Source: Actinomycetota bacterium (GTDB lineage: Bacteria > Actinomycetota > Actinomycetes > S36-B12 > CAIYMF01). Taken from it: a stretch of 64,000 nucleotides of DNA. The notes below the pieces were generated by a model that was not told the DNA's origin, did no database searches, and was given only the letters and a program-made list of their open reading frames with translations. Shown piece after piece: positions 1 through 9,530 of the stretch; the first letter of the stretch is position 1, and each line of letters starts with the position of its first letter. Location of the stretch: contig JAIUOK010000004.1 in the NCBI GenBank assembly GCA_020161245.1, positions 62,001-126,000 on the forward strand, written 5' to 3'. The translations under genes and the position numbers were made by a program.

Positions 1-615
1 CTCGAGCGGCTCGGGGTCGTCCCCGAACCACGAGCCGAGGATCTCCTCGTCGACCTCCGGGTGGAACTGCACGGCCCACTGCCGGTGGCCGAGCCGCCAC
101 GCCTGGATGGGGCAGCCCTCGGTGGAGGCGAGGACGACCGCGCCCTCGGGCGCCGCCAGCATGGCGTCCTGGTGGTACTGCGCGACAGGCGCGCGGTCGA
201 CCAGCGCCGAGAACACGGGGTCGTCCGCGGCCGAGGGCAGCAGGTCGATCTCGTAGACGCCGACCTCCGCCACGGGCGCGCGGCCGACCTCGCCGCCGCA
301 TGCGAGGGTCATGAGCTGGCCGCCGAGGCACACGCCGAGCACCGGCTTGTCGTCCTCGACCGCGTGGACGATGAGAGCCCGCTCGTCAGGCAGCCAGGGC
401 GCCCGGTCGTCCTCCCACGCCGCCATCTCGCCGCCGAGCAGCACGAGCCCGTCGTAGCGCTCGGGCAGGGTCGACGGGACGGGCTCGCCCTGGTCGGCGC
501 GGACGACGTCGATCTCGATGCCGAGCTCGGCCCACCATTCGCCGAGCAGCGCGACGGGATCGGTGGGGTCGTTCTGGACGACGAGCAGGCGCGCCGGTGC
601 GCCGGTTCCGTGCAT
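1..615 (-). CDS. class I glutamine amidotransferase, C-terminus cut by window edge
   Basis: The first 205 codons of a type 1 glutamine amidotransferase (GMP synthase-like GATase1 fold) are visible; the gene runs off the left edge. The nucleophile elbow GVCLGGQ puts the catalytic cysteine at residue 96, and an FHPEV motif near residue 189 supplies the His and Glu of the triad. This family releases ammonia from glutamine; the standalone members act on varied small substrates, so the acceptor is not known. AAGGAA sits 5 nt before the ATG at 615. It lies 50 nt downstream of glnA2 on the same strand, probably in one transcript, which hints at a link with glutamine or glutamate metabolism (inference). 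Confidence 0.85.
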   Translation of the reverse strand, partial: MHGTGAPARLLVVQNDPTDPVALLGEWWAELGIEIDVVRADQGEPVPSTLPERYDGLVLLGGEMAAWEDDRAPWLPDERALIVHAVEDDKPVLGVCLGGQLMTLACGGEVGRAPVAEVGVYEIDLLPSAADDPVFSALVDRAPVAQYHQDAMLAAPEGAVVLASTEGCPIQAWRLGHRQWAVQFHPEVDEEILGSWFGDDPEPLE

Positions 616-664
616 GGGGTTCCTTCGTCGTGGCCGTGCGCCCGGGGATGCGCGCGGCCGGCGG

Positions 665-2011
665 TCAGAGGACGGGCAGGTAGCGCTCGAGCTCGAAGGC
701 GGTGACCTGGCGGCGGTAGTCGGCCCACTCCTGGCGCTTGTTGCGCAGGAAGTGGTCGAACACGTGCTCGCCGAGGGTCTCGGCGACGAGCTCGCTGCGC
801 TCCATCACGGTGACCGCCTGGCCGAGCGACGTGGGCAGCGGCTCGATGCCGAGCGCGCGGCGCTCGGACTCGGTGAGCGCCCAGACGTCGTCCTCGGCGC
901 CCGGCGGCAGCTCGTAGCCCTCCTCGATCCCCTTGAGGCCGGCGGCGAGCATCACGGCGAAGGCGAGGTAGGGGTTGCACGCCGAGTCGATGGAGCGGAA
1001 CTCCACCCGCGTGGAGTTGCCCTTCGACGGCTTGTACATCGGCACGCGCACGAGGGCGCTGCGGTTGTTGTGGCCCCAGCACACGTACGCCGGGGCCTCG
1101 CCGCCGCCGCCGAGCCGTTTGTAGGAGTTCACCCACTGGTTGGTGACGGCGGTGATCTCCGGCGCGTGGCGCAGCAGCCCCGCGATGAAGCTGCGGCCCA
1201 CCTTCGACAGCTGGTACTCGGCGCCCGCCTCGTAGAAGGCGTTGCGGTCGCCCTCGAACAGCGACAGGTGGGTGTGCATGCCCGAGCCCGGGTGGTCGCG
1301 GAACGGCTTGGGCATGAAGGTCGCGTAGACGCCCTGCTCGAGCGCGACCTCCTTCACCACCAGGCGGAAGGTCATGATGTTGTCGGCCGTGGTGAGAGCG
1401 TCGGCGTAGCGCAGGTCGATCTCCTGCTGCCCCGGCGCGCCCTCGTGGTGGGAGAACTCCACCGAGATGCCCATCGCCTCGAGCATCGTGATCGCCTGGC
1501 GGCGGAAGTCGTACCCGAGGCCGTGGGGCGTGTGGTCGAAGTAGCCGACGTTGTCGATCGGCACGGGCACCTCGCCCGGGTTCACGCCCTGCTTGAGCAG
1601 GAAGAACTCGATCTCGGGGTGCGTGTAGAACGTGAAGCCCAGGTCGGCGGCCTTCGCGAGCGCGCGCTTGAGCACGTGGCGCGGGTCGGCGTACGACGGG
1701 CTGCCGTCGGTCATGAGGATGTCGCAGAACATGCGGCCGACGCCGGGGCTCTCGCCGCGCCACGGCAGCACCTGGAAGGTGCTGGGGTCGGGCTTGGCCA
1801 GCATGTCGGACTCGAACACGCGCGCGAAGCCCTCGATCGCCGACCCGTCGAAGCCGATGCCCTCGGAGAACGCGCCCTCGAGCTCGGCCGGGGCCACCGC
1901 CACCGACTTGAGCATGCCCAGCACGTCGGTGAACCAGAGCCGCACGAAGCGGATGTCGCGCTCCTCGATGGTGCGGAGGACGAACTCGGTCTGCTTGTCC
2001 ATGCCGCCCAT
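665..2011 (-). CDS. glnA2: type I glutamine synthetase family protein GlnA2
   Basis: A 448-residue GSI-family protein. The N-terminal pattern MDKQ..FVLRTIEERDIRFVRLWF and EGIGFDGSAIEGFA matches the second glutamine synthetase-like protein of actinobacteria (GlnA2, as in Streptomyces and M. tuberculosis). The nucleotide-binding and metal-binding signatures are present (HPEIEFF, GSGMHTHLSL, FRSIDSACNPYLAFA). Classical members ligate ammonia to glutamate with ATP; GlnA2-type enzymes are often not the main synthetase and some act on polyamines, so the substrate is uncertain. AGGA lies 4 nt before the ATG at 2011; a second ATG at 2002 gives the homologue-like MDKQ start and cannot be excluded. A glutamine amidotransferase follows on the same strand, and NAD synthetase is divergent. 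Confidence 0.93.
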   Translation of the reverse strand: MGGMDKQTEFVLRTIEERDIRFVRLWFTDVLGMLKSVAVAPAELEGAFSEGIGFDGSAIEGFARVFESDMLAKPDPSTFQVLPWRGESPGVGRMFCDILMTDGSPSYADPRHVLKRALAKAADLGFTFYTHPEIEFFLLKQGVNPGEVPVPIDNVGYFDHTPHGLGYDFRRQAITMLEAMGISVEFSHHEGAPGQQEIDLRYADALTTADNIMTFRLVVKEVALEQGVYATFMPKPFRDHPGSGMHTHLSLFEGDRNAFYEAGAEYQLSKVGRSFIAGLLRHAPEITAVTNQWVNSYKRLGGGGEAPAYVCWGHNNRSALVRVPMYKPSKGNSTRVEFRSIDSACNPYLAFAVMLAAGLKGIEEGYELPPGAEDDVWALTESERRALGIEPLPTSLGQAVTVMERSELVAETLGEHVFDHFLRNKRQEWADYRRQVTAFELERYLPVL

Positions 2012-2141
2012 CTTGTCCTACCGCGTGTCACAGCCACATGTCGCCCGCCGGCCGAGTCCGCGGCGTTCTCGCGCCGGGAGCGCCCGGCCGTCCTCCCCGG
2101 GGGGTCTCCGGGGCGGCCGGGCGGGCGGCTGGCCGGGCCCC

Positions 2142-2153
2142 TAGGCTCGGCCC
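2142..2153 (+). promoter_or_regulatory. leaderless -10 promoter element for nadE
   Basis: TAGGCT at 2142-2147 is followed after 6 nt by the GTG start codon. With transcription starting about 7 nt after a TAnnnT -10 box, the mRNA would begin at the start codon, and no Shine-Dalgarno sequence is seen. The same arrangement recurs across the window. Confidence 0.6.
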
Positions 2154-3884
2154 GTGCCGCAGCTCAGGCTCGCCCTCGCCCAGATCAACCCCTGCGTCGG
2201 CGACCTCGCCGGCAACGTCGACCAGGTGGTCGCCCGCGCCCACGAGGCCCACGCGGCCGGCGCGCGCCTGCTCGCCCTGCCGGAGATGGTGCTGACGGGC
2301 TACCCCGTCGAGGACCTCGCCCTGCGCCCGTCCTTCCAGTCGGCGAGCATCGCCGCGCTCGACGGGCTGGCCTCGCGGCTCGACGCCGACGGGCTCGGCG
2401 CGCTGGTCGTCGTCGTCGGCTACCTCGACCGCATCGACGACGGACGCGAGCGGCTCGGCCGGCCGCGCGGTGCGCCGCAGAACGCCGCCGCCGTCGTCAC
2501 CGGCGGGCGCGTGGTCGCCCGCTACGCCAAGCACCACCTGCCCAACTACGGGGTGTTCGACGAGTTCCGCTACTTCGTCCCGGGCGAGAGCACGACCGTG
2601 GTGCGGGTCGACGGCGTCGACGTGGCCCTGGCCATCTGCGAGGACCTCTGGCAGGACGGGGGCCCGGTCGCGCAGGTCCGCAGCACCGGTGCCGGGCTGC
2701 TGCTCGTCCTCAACGGCTCGCCCTACGAGCGCAACAAGGACGACGTACGGCTCGAGCTCTGCGCGCGCCGGGCCACCGAGGCCGGGTGCGCCCTCGCCTA
2801 CGTGAACATGGTCGGCGGGCAGGACGAGCTGGTCTTCGACGGCGACTCCCTCGTGGTGGGCGCCGACGGCTCGCTCGTGGCACGGGCTCCGCAGTTCGAG
2901 GAGTGCCTGCTCGTCGTCGACCTCGACCTGCCGATGGCCGACCCGCAGACCAGTGCCGCGACGGCTCACGTGGGGTTCCCGCTGCCTGCCTACGACCCGC
3001 TCGTGCCCGCGGTCGCCGAGCGGCTGGGCGACGACGCCGAGGTATGGGCCGCGCTCGTGACCGGGCTGCGCGACTACATCGCCAAGAACGGCTTCCGCTC
3101 CGTCGTCCTCGGTCTCTCCGGCGGTATCGACTCGGCCGTCGTCGCGGCGATCGCCGTCGACGCGCTCGGCGCCGACAACGTGCACGGCGTCTCGCTGCCC
3201 AGCGCCTACTCCTCCGACCACTCGAAGGGCGACGCCGCCGACATGGCGGAGCGCACGGGCCTGCACTACCGGACCGTGGCGATCGCTCCCATGGTCGACG
3301 CCTTCATGGGCCAGCTGCACCTGACCGGCCTTGCGGAGGAGAACCTGCAGGCGCGTGTGCGCGGCACGACGCTCATGGCCATCTCCAACGCCGAGGGCCA
3401 TCTTGTCCTCGCCACCGGCAACAAGAGCGAGCTGTCGGTCGGCTACTCGACCATCTACGGCGACGCCGTCGGCGGGTTCGCCCCGATCAAGGACGTGCCC
3501 AAGATCGACGTGTGGCGCCTGGCCCGCTGGCGCAACGAGCTCGCGGAGGCGCGCGGCCAGACGCCGCCCATCCCGCCCAACAGCATCGAGAAGCCGCCGT
3601 CGGCCGAGCTGCGGCCCGGCCAGCTCGACACCGACTCGCTGCCGGACTACCACGTGCTCGACGACCTGCTCGACGACTACGTCGAGAACGACCGCGGCGC
3701 CGCCGAGCTCGTGGCCGACGGGTTCGACCGCGACCTCGTCGAGCGCGTCCTGCGGCTGACCGACGTCGCCGAGTACAAGCGGCGCCAGTACCCGCCGGGC
3801 ACCAAGATCTCCGTGAAGGGCTTCGGCCGCGACCGGCGGCTGCCCGTCACGAACCGCTGGCGCGAGACGGTCGCGACCGACTAG
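2154..3884 (+). CDS. nadE: glutamine-dependent NAD+ synthetase
   Basis: A 576-residue two-domain enzyme that amidates deamido-NAD+ to NAD+ with ATP and glutamine-derived ammonia. Residues 1-270 form a nitrilase-type glutaminase with the Glu-Lys-Cys triad: Glu44 (LPEM), a Lys in the KHHLPNYG segment, Cys162 (AICEDLW). Residues 285-576 form the synthetase with the ATP pyrophosphatase loop GLSGGIDSA from residue 320. The length and domain order fit the bacterial glutamine-dependent type. The GTG at 2154 is chosen because homologues start with a short MPQLRLALAQ-like strand and because of the -10 box 6 nt upstream. It is divergent from glnA2, as in other actinobacteria. Confidence 0.95.
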   Translation: MPQLRLALAQINPCVGDLAGNVDQVVARAHEAHAAGARLLALPEMVLTGYPVEDLALRPSFQSASIAALDGLASRLDADGLGALVVVVGYLDRIDDGRERLGRPRGAPQNAAAVVTGGRVVARYAKHHLPNYGVFDEFRYFVPGESTTVVRVDGVDVALAICEDLWQDGGPVAQVRSTGAGLLLVLNGSPYERNKDDVRLELCARRATEAGCALAYVNMVGGQDELVFDGDSLVVGADGSLVARAPQFEECLLVVDLDLPMADPQTSAATAHVGFPLPAYDPLVPAVAERLGDDAEVWAALVTGLRDYIAKNGFRSVVLGLSGGIDSAVVAAIAVDALGADNVHGVSLPSAYSSDHSKGDAADMAERTGLHYRTVAIAPMVDAFMGQLHLTGLAEENLQARVRGTTLMAISNAEGHLVLATGNKSELSVGYSTIYGDAVGGFAPIKDVPKIDVWRLARWRNELAEARGQTPPIPPNSIEKPPSAELRPGQLDTDSLPDYHVLDDLLDDYVENDRGAAELVADGFDRDLVERVLRLTDVAEYKRRQYPPGTKISVKGFGRDRRLPVTNRWRETVATD

Positions 3885-4486
3885 CGCACCAGGAACGACG
3901 ACAGCACGGCGTCGACCAGGGCCTCGGCGCCCGTGCCCGGGGCCGGCTCGCGGCCGCTCGAGCGCACCTGGTTCATGTACACGCTCGACCCGATGATGAG
4001 GGTGATGAGCAGCTCGAGGTCGGCGTCCGGCCGGATCTCGCCGGTATCGATGCCTCGCCGCAGCGCGACCCGGAACAGCTCGCGCCTCGGCTCGACGACG
4101 GCGTCGTAGAACGACTCGAACAGCCGCGGGTTGGACTTGGCGTGGGCCATCACGCGCTGGAACACCATGCCGTTCGGCGAGTCGTTGTAGGTGCGCCACC
4201 ACTGCGAGACGAGGTACACGATGCCGTCGCGCGCCGAGCCCTCCGGCACGTGGTCGGGAACCATGACGAGCGCGCCCAGCGAGGCCACGACCAGCTCGTC
4301 CTTCCCCGGCCAGCGCCGGTAGATCGTGGCCTTGCTGACCCCGGCGCGGGCCGCAACCTCCTCGACCGACAGACCGGTGGGCCCTACCTCGGCCAGCAGC
4401 TCGAGCGCGGCGGCGAGGATCGCCTCGTCGGCGCGCGCGTCGCGGGGGCGCCCCGGGCCGCGGGGCGCCGTCGTCGCCGCGGTCAC
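3881..4486 (-). CDS. TetR-family transcriptional repressor
   Basis: A 201-residue TetR-family regulator. The N-terminal helix-turn-helix spans about residues 15-60 (EAILAAALELLAEVG ... VSKATIYRRWPGKDEL). A divergent ligand-binding domain follows, as usual. Its GTG start at 4486 overlaps the stop of the upstream exporter gene by four bases (GTGA), so it is translated as the second gene of an exporter-repressor operon. The arrangement predicts a feedback loop in which the repressor senses an exported compound and controls both genes from the promoter near 6320-6360 (inference). Confidence 0.9.
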   Translation of the reverse strand: MTAATTAPRGPGRPRDARADEAILAAALELLAEVGPTGLSVEEVAARAGVSKATIYRRWPGKDELVVASLGALVMVPDHVPEGSARDGIVYLVSQWWRTYNDSPNGMVFQRVMAHAKSNPRLFESFYDAVVEPRRELFRVALRRGIDTGEIRPDADLELLITLIIGSSVYMNQVRSSGREPAPGTGAEALVDAVLSSFLVR

Positions 4487-6267
4487 GGCTTGGCGTCCGT
4501 CCCCGGCACGATGTACTCCTCGGCCACCTCGGCGGCGTAGGAGTCCTCGAGCTCGCCGGCTGCGGCGTCGGCGTCGGCACGGTCGTGCGAGCGGCCGATC
4601 TCGCCGTGGCCCTCGTCGGCAGGACGGCCCGCGGCCGGACCGTGCGCACCCTTGCGCGGCGGCGTGATCGGCGGCAGGAGGAACCAGACCACCAGCGCCG
4701 AGATCGCCACCAGCGCGAGCGAGATGAGGCTCGTGACGTGCGACGCGCTGACGAACGCGTCGTAGGAGGCCTGGCGGCCCTGCTCGATGAGGTCGGCCGG
4801 AGCGCCCTGCGCCGCCAGCGCGTCGAGCACCCCCTTGGTGCCGCCGACCGAGTTGCGTGCGGCCTCGACGGCGTCGGCCGGGAGCTGCGGCGGCAGCTGG
4901 TCGATCACCGGCTGGATGCCCTGGGCGTACTGCGTGGCGAGCACGGTGCCGATCACCGCGACGCCGAGTGCGCCGAACACCTGGCGCACGGTGTTCTGCA
5001 CGGCCGAGCCGGCGCCGGCGCGGGCCAGCGGAAGGACGTTCTGCATCACCGTCGAGGCGGGGGCGATGACGTTGCCCATGCCGAAGCCGAAGAAGAAGAA
5101 GACGACGAGCACGATCCACAGCGACCAGCTGGGCTCCATGCGCGCGATGCCGATCAGCGAGGCGGTGACGACGACGAGGCCGAGCGTCATGACCCGTCGG
5201 TAGCCGAAGCGCTCCACCATGGCCGCGCTGCGCGGCGCGGAGATCAGCTGGCCGATGGCGAACGGCAGGAAGCACAGGCCGGCCTGCAGCGGAGTGAAGC
5301 CGCGCAGGACCTGGAAGTAGAAGGGCAGCGTGAAGGTGATGCCCGACATCGCGAAGAACGTGAGGCTCACCGCCGTGAGGCTGACGGCGTAGCCGCGGTT
5401 CTTGAACAGTGTCACGTCGAAGCTGCGGTGGTCGCTGCGTGCCTCGGTCCAGACCCAGAAGGTCAGGATCACGATGCCGAGGAGCATCGGCACCCACACC
5501 GACGGAGTGAGGAAGGTCAGCGTGACGGAGGCGTGGATGATGCCGTAGACGAGCAGCACCAGGCCGACGAACGACATCACCAGGCCGGGGATGTCGAGGC
5601 GCTGCGGGTGCGGGTTCCGCGTCTCGGGGACCACGAGGAAGATGCCGATGAGGCCGGCGATCACGATGGGGACGTTGACGAGGAAGACCGCGCCCCAGTC
5701 GTTGCCGGTGAGCCAGCTGGTCCACTGCGGGTGCTCGAGCAGCAGGCCGCCGAGGACCGGCCCGAGGGCCACGGCACCGCCGACGGCGCCGGCCCAGGCC
5801 CCGATCGCCTTGCCGCGCTCGTGCGGCGGGAACACCACCGTGATGATGGCGAGGGTGACCGGCATGACCGCGGCGCCGCCGATGCCCATGATCCCGCGGA
5901 AGGCGATGAGCTGGCCCGGCGACGACGCGAAGGCGCAGGCCGCCGAGGCTGCGCCGAACACGACGAGGCCGATGACGAGGACCCGCTTGCGCCCGTACTT
6001 GTCGCCGAGGACGCCCCACGTGAACAGCAGGGCCGCGAACACCAGGATGTAGGAGTCGATCGCCCACACCAGCTCGCTCTGGTCGGCGCCGAGGTCCTTC
6101 TGGATCGTGGGCAGGGCGACGTTGAGGATCGTGTTGTCGAGGACCACGACGAGCAGGCTCGTCACGAGCACCCCGAGGATCGCCCAGCGCCGCGGGTGGC
6201 CGGCGCCCGAGGTCTGCCATCCCGCCGTCGGTTGCTCCTGGGCCGCCGCGCGCCTGCTGTCCGCCAT
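4483..6267 (-). CDS. DHA2-family MFS multidrug exporter (EmrB/QacA type)
   Basis: A 594-residue major facilitator protein of the 14-helix DHA2 group, which exports drugs or dyes in exchange for protons. The first helix carries the motif LDNTILNVALPTIQ (motif D1), and the G-x-L-x-D-x-x-G-R-K-R loop motif appears as GVLGDKYGRKR. The C-terminus is a long hydrophilic tail rich in Asp, Glu and Ala. The ATG at 6267 is chosen over upstream candidates because GGAGGAGGAG lies 6 nt before it and homologous sequence begins there. It is coupled to the TetR gene downstream through a GTGA overlap. The substrate is unknown. Confidence 0.92.
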   Translation of the reverse strand: MADSRRAAAQEQPTAGWQTSGAGHPRRWAILGVLVTSLLVVVLDNTILNVALPTIQKDLGADQSELVWAIDSYILVFAALLFTWGVLGDKYGRKRVLVIGLVVFGAASAACAFASSPGQLIAFRGIMGIGGAAVMPVTLAIITVVFPPHERGKAIGAWAGAVGGAVALGPVLGGLLLEHPQWTSWLTGNDWGAVFLVNVPIVIAGLIGIFLVVPETRNPHPQRLDIPGLVMSFVGLVLLVYGIIHASVTLTFLTPSVWVPMLLGIVILTFWVWTEARSDHRSFDVTLFKNRGYAVSLTAVSLTFFAMSGITFTLPFYFQVLRGFTPLQAGLCFLPFAIGQLISAPRSAAMVERFGYRRVMTLGLVVVTASLIGIARMEPSWSLWIVLVVFFFFGFGMGNVIAPASTVMQNVLPLARAGAGSAVQNTVRQVFGALGVAVIGTVLATQYAQGIQPVIDQLPPQLPADAVEAARNSVGGTKGVLDALAAQGAPADLIEQGRQASYDAFVSASHVTSLISLALVAISALVVWFLLPPITPPRKGAHGPAAGRPADEGHGEIGRSHDRADADAAAGELEDSYAAEVAEEYIVPGTDAKP

Positions 6268-6321
6268 CGTCGTCTCCTCCTCCGCTCCCGGCGCCCGCCC
6301 CGTGCGCGCCGGGCTCTGCCC

Positions 6322-6352
6322 CCGATATCGAAACGCCACCGTACCGTATCGG
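6322..6352. promoter_or_regulatory. probable TetR operator in front of the exporter operon
   Basis: CCGATA at 6322-6327 and TATCGG at 6347-6352 form an inverted repeat. Between them lie the overlapping half-sites GTACCGTAT/GATACGGTAC, which resemble the GATACGGTAC halves seen in many TetR operators of MFS-TetR operons. The segment lies about 55-85 nt upstream of the exporter ATG and is AT-richer than its surroundings. Assignment to the adjacent TetR is inference. Confidence 0.45.
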
Positions 6353-6478
6353 TTCCACCGCGCCACCCCGGTCGGCCCGAGCGTCGGGACCGGCGGTTGC
6401 TGACGCCGGGGGCGGGGCATGCCACCATGGATCCCGAACGGGTACCCCGCCTGGGGACTCGAGTCGCTGGAGGTCCTC

Positions 6479-7330
6479 ATGACCGGAACGTCCCCGCACG
6501 CCCCGGAGCCCCTGTACGGAGGCGCTCCCTCGGGTCGTCGCATCACCGTCCACGATCTCGCGCAGGCCACCGCGCGCGGCGAGAAGTGGCCCATGATCAC
6601 GGCGTACGACGCCCTCACCGCGCGCGTCTTCGACGAGGCCGGCATCCCGGTCCTGCTCGTCGGCGACTCGGCCGCGATGGTCGTCTACGGCCACGACTCC
6701 ACCATCCCCGTCACCGTCGACGAGCTCATCCCGCTCGTGCGCGGCGTGGTGCGCGGCTCCTCGCGCGCCATGGTCGTGGCGGACCTGCCCTTCGGCTCCT
6801 ACCAGGCCTCGCCCGCGCAGGCCCTGGAGACGGCGAGCCGCTTCATGAAGGAGACGGGCTGCCACGCCGTCAAGCTCGAGGGCGGGGCGCGCGTGCTGCC
6901 GCAGGTCGAGCTGCTCGTCTCGTCGGGCATCCCGGTCATGGGCCACCTCGGGCTCACCCCGCAGTCGGTCAACGCCTTCGGCGGCTACAAGGTGCAGGGC
7001 CGCGGCGAGGACGGCGTCCGCCTGCTGCAGGACGCCAAGGCGCTGCAGGCTGCGGGCGCCTTCGCCGTGGTCCTCGAGGTGGTGCCGGCCGACCTCGCCG
7101 CCCAGGTCAGCGAGATCCTCGCGATCCCCACCGTGGGCATCGGCGCGGGCCCCGGCACCGACGCGCAGGTCATCGTCTGGCAGGACATGGCCGGGCTCAC
7201 GCCAGGCCGCACCGCCAAGTTCGTCAAGAAGTACGCCGACGTCCACGGCGTCCTGCTCGGCGCTGCGACGGCGTGGGCCGACGACGTCGTCTCCGGCGCG
7301 TACCCCGCCGCGGAGCACACCTACAGCTGA
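6479..7330 (+). CDS. panB: 3-methyl-2-oxobutanoate hydroxymethyltransferase
   Basis: A 283-residue ketopantoate hydroxymethyltransferase: it adds a formaldehyde unit from 5,10-methylenetetrahydrofolate to 2-oxoisovalerate in pantothenate (CoA) synthesis. Family motifs are clear: [34 protein letters not shown], and KLEGG with [10 protein letters not shown]. The ATG at 6479 is preferred to an in-frame ATG at 6419 because GGAGG stands 6 nt upstream and the extra 20 residues do not look conserved. A strong terminator follows. A position near glnA2 is conserved in actinobacteria. Confidence 0.95.
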   Translation: MTGTSPHAPEPLYGGAPSGRRITVHDLAQATARGEKWPMITAYDALTARVFDEAGIPVLLVGDSAAMVVYGHDSTIPVTVDELIPLVRGVVRGSSRAMVVADLPFGSYQASPAQALETASRFMKETGCHAVKLEGGARVLPQVELLVSSGIPVMGHLGLTPQSVNAFGGYKVQGRGEDGVRLLQDAKALQAAGAFAVVLEVVPADLAAQVSEILAIPTVGIGAGPGTDAQVIVWQDMAGLTPGRTAKFVKKYADVHGVLLGAATAWADDVVSGAYPAAEHTYS

Positions 7331-7340
7331 CCTGCTCACG

Positions 7341-7380
7341 GGCCGCCGCCCGGGCCGCACCGGCCCTGGCGGCGGCCTTT
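7341..7380 (+). terminator. intrinsic terminator after panB
   Basis: The 10-bp stem GGCCGCCGCC (7341-7350) and GGCGGCGGCC (7368-7377) is followed by TTT. Confidence 0.8.
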
Positions 7381-7453
7381 CGTATGCGGCGCGGTCGGAG
7401 CAGTCGGGCGGGGGATGCGCGCCGCCGCGCGCCCGGTGCGGCACGATTCACCC

Positions 7454-8137
7454 ATGGACGCCGGGAGTGTGAACCTGCTGCGCGATCTGCTCTCCAGCAC
7501 CGGCTGGGTGGATCGCACGCGCGGCTTCGCGCGATCGCTGCGCCGCTCCACCGACGACGGCGACGGCCTGCTCCTGGTCGGCACGCAGACGCACGAGCCC
7601 TGGCACCTCGCGGCGCACCTCGACGACGAGGCCCGCTACGCCGGCATCCCGACGCTGCAGCCCACGCTGGTGCGGTGGGCGCCCCCGCCCGGGGCCCCGG
7701 AGCATCTGGCGGTCGGGCTCGAGCGCCTCGAGCACGCGCAGCGCGGAGAGACGTTGTTCGTCGTCGCCCCCGACGACCCCGGCGAGCAGCTGCTCGAGCG
7801 GCTCGCCGACGCGCGCCGCATCGGCGCGACCCTGCTCACCATCGACGGCGGCGACGCCGACCTCGCCGGGCTCGCGCACGACCAGCTGATCGTCCCCGCG
7901 CCGGGCCTCACCGCCGTCGGCGAGCCGTCCGGGCTCGCGGTCGCCGGTCTCGGCGACGTCGACCTCTCGCTGCCGGAGGTCTCCTTCGACACCGTGCAGC
8001 ACCTCGTGTCCGCCGCCGCCGGCGAGCAGTCGCTGCTCGTGGTGCGCTCCGGGCCGGCCGGCAGGGTCGGCTTCCGCGACCGGCTCGGCCGCATCCTCGA
8101 CGGCATCCAGGGCAGCGCGGTCACCCGCGACCCGTAG
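7454..8137 (+). CDS. hypothetical protein, possibly SIS-like fold
   Basis: A 227-residue soluble protein I do not recognise by name. It shows alternating hydrophobic strands and helices. The segment around residues 98-130 (TLFVVAPDDPGEQLLERLADARRIGATLLTI) follows the strand-helix-strand rhythm of sugar isomerase (SIS) domains, where a loop rich in S/T/D binds phosphosugars; here the loop is APDDPGE. No signal peptide or membrane helix. The start is the ATG at 7454, with a CACGAT box 6 nt upstream that may be a leaderless -10. It sits alone between panB and an MFS gene. Function unknown; the SIS suggestion is weak. Confidence 0.7.
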   Translation: MDAGSVNLLRDLLSSTGWVDRTRGFARSLRRSTDDGDGLLLVGTQTHEPWHLAAHLDDEARYAGIPTLQPTLVRWAPPPGAPEHLAVGLERLEHAQRGETLFVVAPDDPGEQLLERLADARRIGATLLTIDGGDADLAGLAHDQLIVPAPGLTAVGEPSGLAVAGLGDVDLSLPEVSFDTVQHLVSAAAGEQSLLVVRSGPAGRVGFRDRLGRILDGIQGSAVTRDP

Positions 8138-8204
8138 ACCGCCGGCGCACCGCCGGAGCAAACGAGGATGCACCGAGCGGACGGGGGTGGGAGGGTGCTC
8201 GGCC

Positions 8205-9530
8205 GTGGCTGACGACACTGCGGGGCGCACCGACGACGACGCTGCCAGCAGCAGCCGATGGCGCATCGACGTCCGGCCGCTGCGTCAATCGCGCGACTTC
8301 CGCACCATCTTCCTCGCCGGGGTGGTCACCTACCTCGGCTCGATGTTCACCTTCGTCGCCATCCCGCTCCAGGCGCAGCAGCTCACCGGGTCCTTCGTCG
8401 TCGTCGGGCTGCTCGGCGTCGTCGAGGTCGTCCCGCTCCTCGTGTTCGGCCTGTGGGGCGGTGCGCTCGCCGACCACGTCGACCGGCGGCGGCTCATCCT
8501 GCTCACGGAGATCGGCGCGGGCCTCTGCTCGCTGACGCTCCTCGTCAATGCGCTGCTGCCCGAGCCGCAGGTGTGGGTGCTGTTCGTGGTCGGCGCCCTG
8601 TTCGCGACCGTCGACGCGCTGCAACGGCCGTCGCTCGAGGCGCTGGTCCCGCAGACGGTGACGCACGAGCAGCTGCCCGGCGCGGCGGCGCTGATGAGCC
8701 TGCGCTGGAGCGTCGGCTTCATCATCGGCACCTCGCTGGGCGGCCTCGTCGGCGCGTACCTCGGCGTGGCCGTCGCGTACGGGTTCGACGTGCTCACCTA
8801 CGTGGTGTCGTTCCTGCTGCTGCGCGGCCTGTCGCACCGGGGCCGCGTGCGCGACAAGGACGACGGAGGACCGAGCCTGCGCACCATCGGCGAGGGAGTG
8901 TCCTACGCGTGGGGCCGCAAGGACCTGCTCGGCACCTACGCCATCGACACCCTCGCGATGGTGCTCGCCTTCCCCTGGGCCGTCTTCCCCTTCGTCGCCG
9001 AGAAGTACGACGCGCCATGGGCTCTCGGCCTTCTCTACGCGGCGTCATCGATCGGCGCGACGATCGCGTCGTTGACGAGCGGGTGGACGTCGCGGGTGCA
9101 CCGGCATGGACGTGCGATCGTCGTCGCAGCGAGCCTCTACGGGCTGGCGATCGCCGGGTTCGGCCTCGCGCCGTCGCTGGCGATCGCTCTTGTCTTCCTC
9201 GTCGCGGCAGGCGCGTTCGACATGGTGAGCGGAGTCTTCCGATCGCTCGTGTGGAACCAGTCGGTACCTGATGAGCTGCGTGGCCGCCTCGCCGGCATCG
9301 AGCTCCTCTCGTACTCGATCGGACCTCAGCTCGGCAGTGCACGTGTGAGCTTGATGGCACAGTGGCGCGGACTCGCCTTCTCCATCGCGAGTGGCGGAAT
9401 CCTCTGTGCCGCAGCGGTTCTCGCGCTCGGTGCCGCGCTGCCGACAATGTGGCGCTACGACGTCCGCACCTCTCCCGAGGTAGCTGCAGTGCGACGTGCG
9501 CGCGAGTCGCAGAGCAACGTCGACGACTGA
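8205..9530 (+). CDS. MFS transporter of the EntS/MFS_3 type
   Basis: A 12-helix major facilitator protein of about 441 residues resembling the EntS-like exporters (MFS_3). The N-terminal LRQSRDFRTIFLAGVVTYLG and the loop WGGALADHVDRRRLI fit that family, which exports siderophores or other small molecules. GTG at 8205 is preferred over GTG at 8187 because GGGAGGG lies about 10 nt upstream of it; the longer form would add six residues. Codon choice in roughly the last 150 codons is visibly less GC-extreme than in neighbouring genes, a possible sign of different history. Substrate unknown. Confidence 0.85.
   Translation: MADDTAGRTDDDAASSSRWRIDVRPLRQSRDFRTIFLAGVVTYLGSMFTFVAIPLQAQQLTGSFVVVGLLGVVEVVPLLVFGLWGGALADHVDRRRLILLTEIGAGLCSLTLLVNALLPEPQVWVLFVVGALFATVDALQRPSLEALVPQTVTHEQLPGAAALMSLRWSVGFIIGTSLGGLVGAYLGVAVAYGFDVLTYVVSFLLLRGLSHRGRVRDKDDGGPSLRTIGEGVSYAWGRKDLLGTYAIDTLAMVLAFPWAVFPFVAEKYDAPWALGLLYAASSIGATIASLTSGWTSRVHRHGRAIVVAASLYGLAIAGFGLAPSLAIALVFLVAAGAFDMVSGVFRSLVWNQSVPDELRGRLAGIELLSYSIGPQLGSARVSLMAQWRGLAFSIASGGILCAAAVLALGAALPTMWRYDVRTSPEVAAVRRARESQSNVDD

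Noticed and set aside
518-4540. Very long open frame on the plus strand over glnA2 and nadE
   Set aside because: It is antisense to glnA2 and out of frame with nadE, has Arg/Ala/Gly-rich sequence without motifs, and is a by-product of high GC content.
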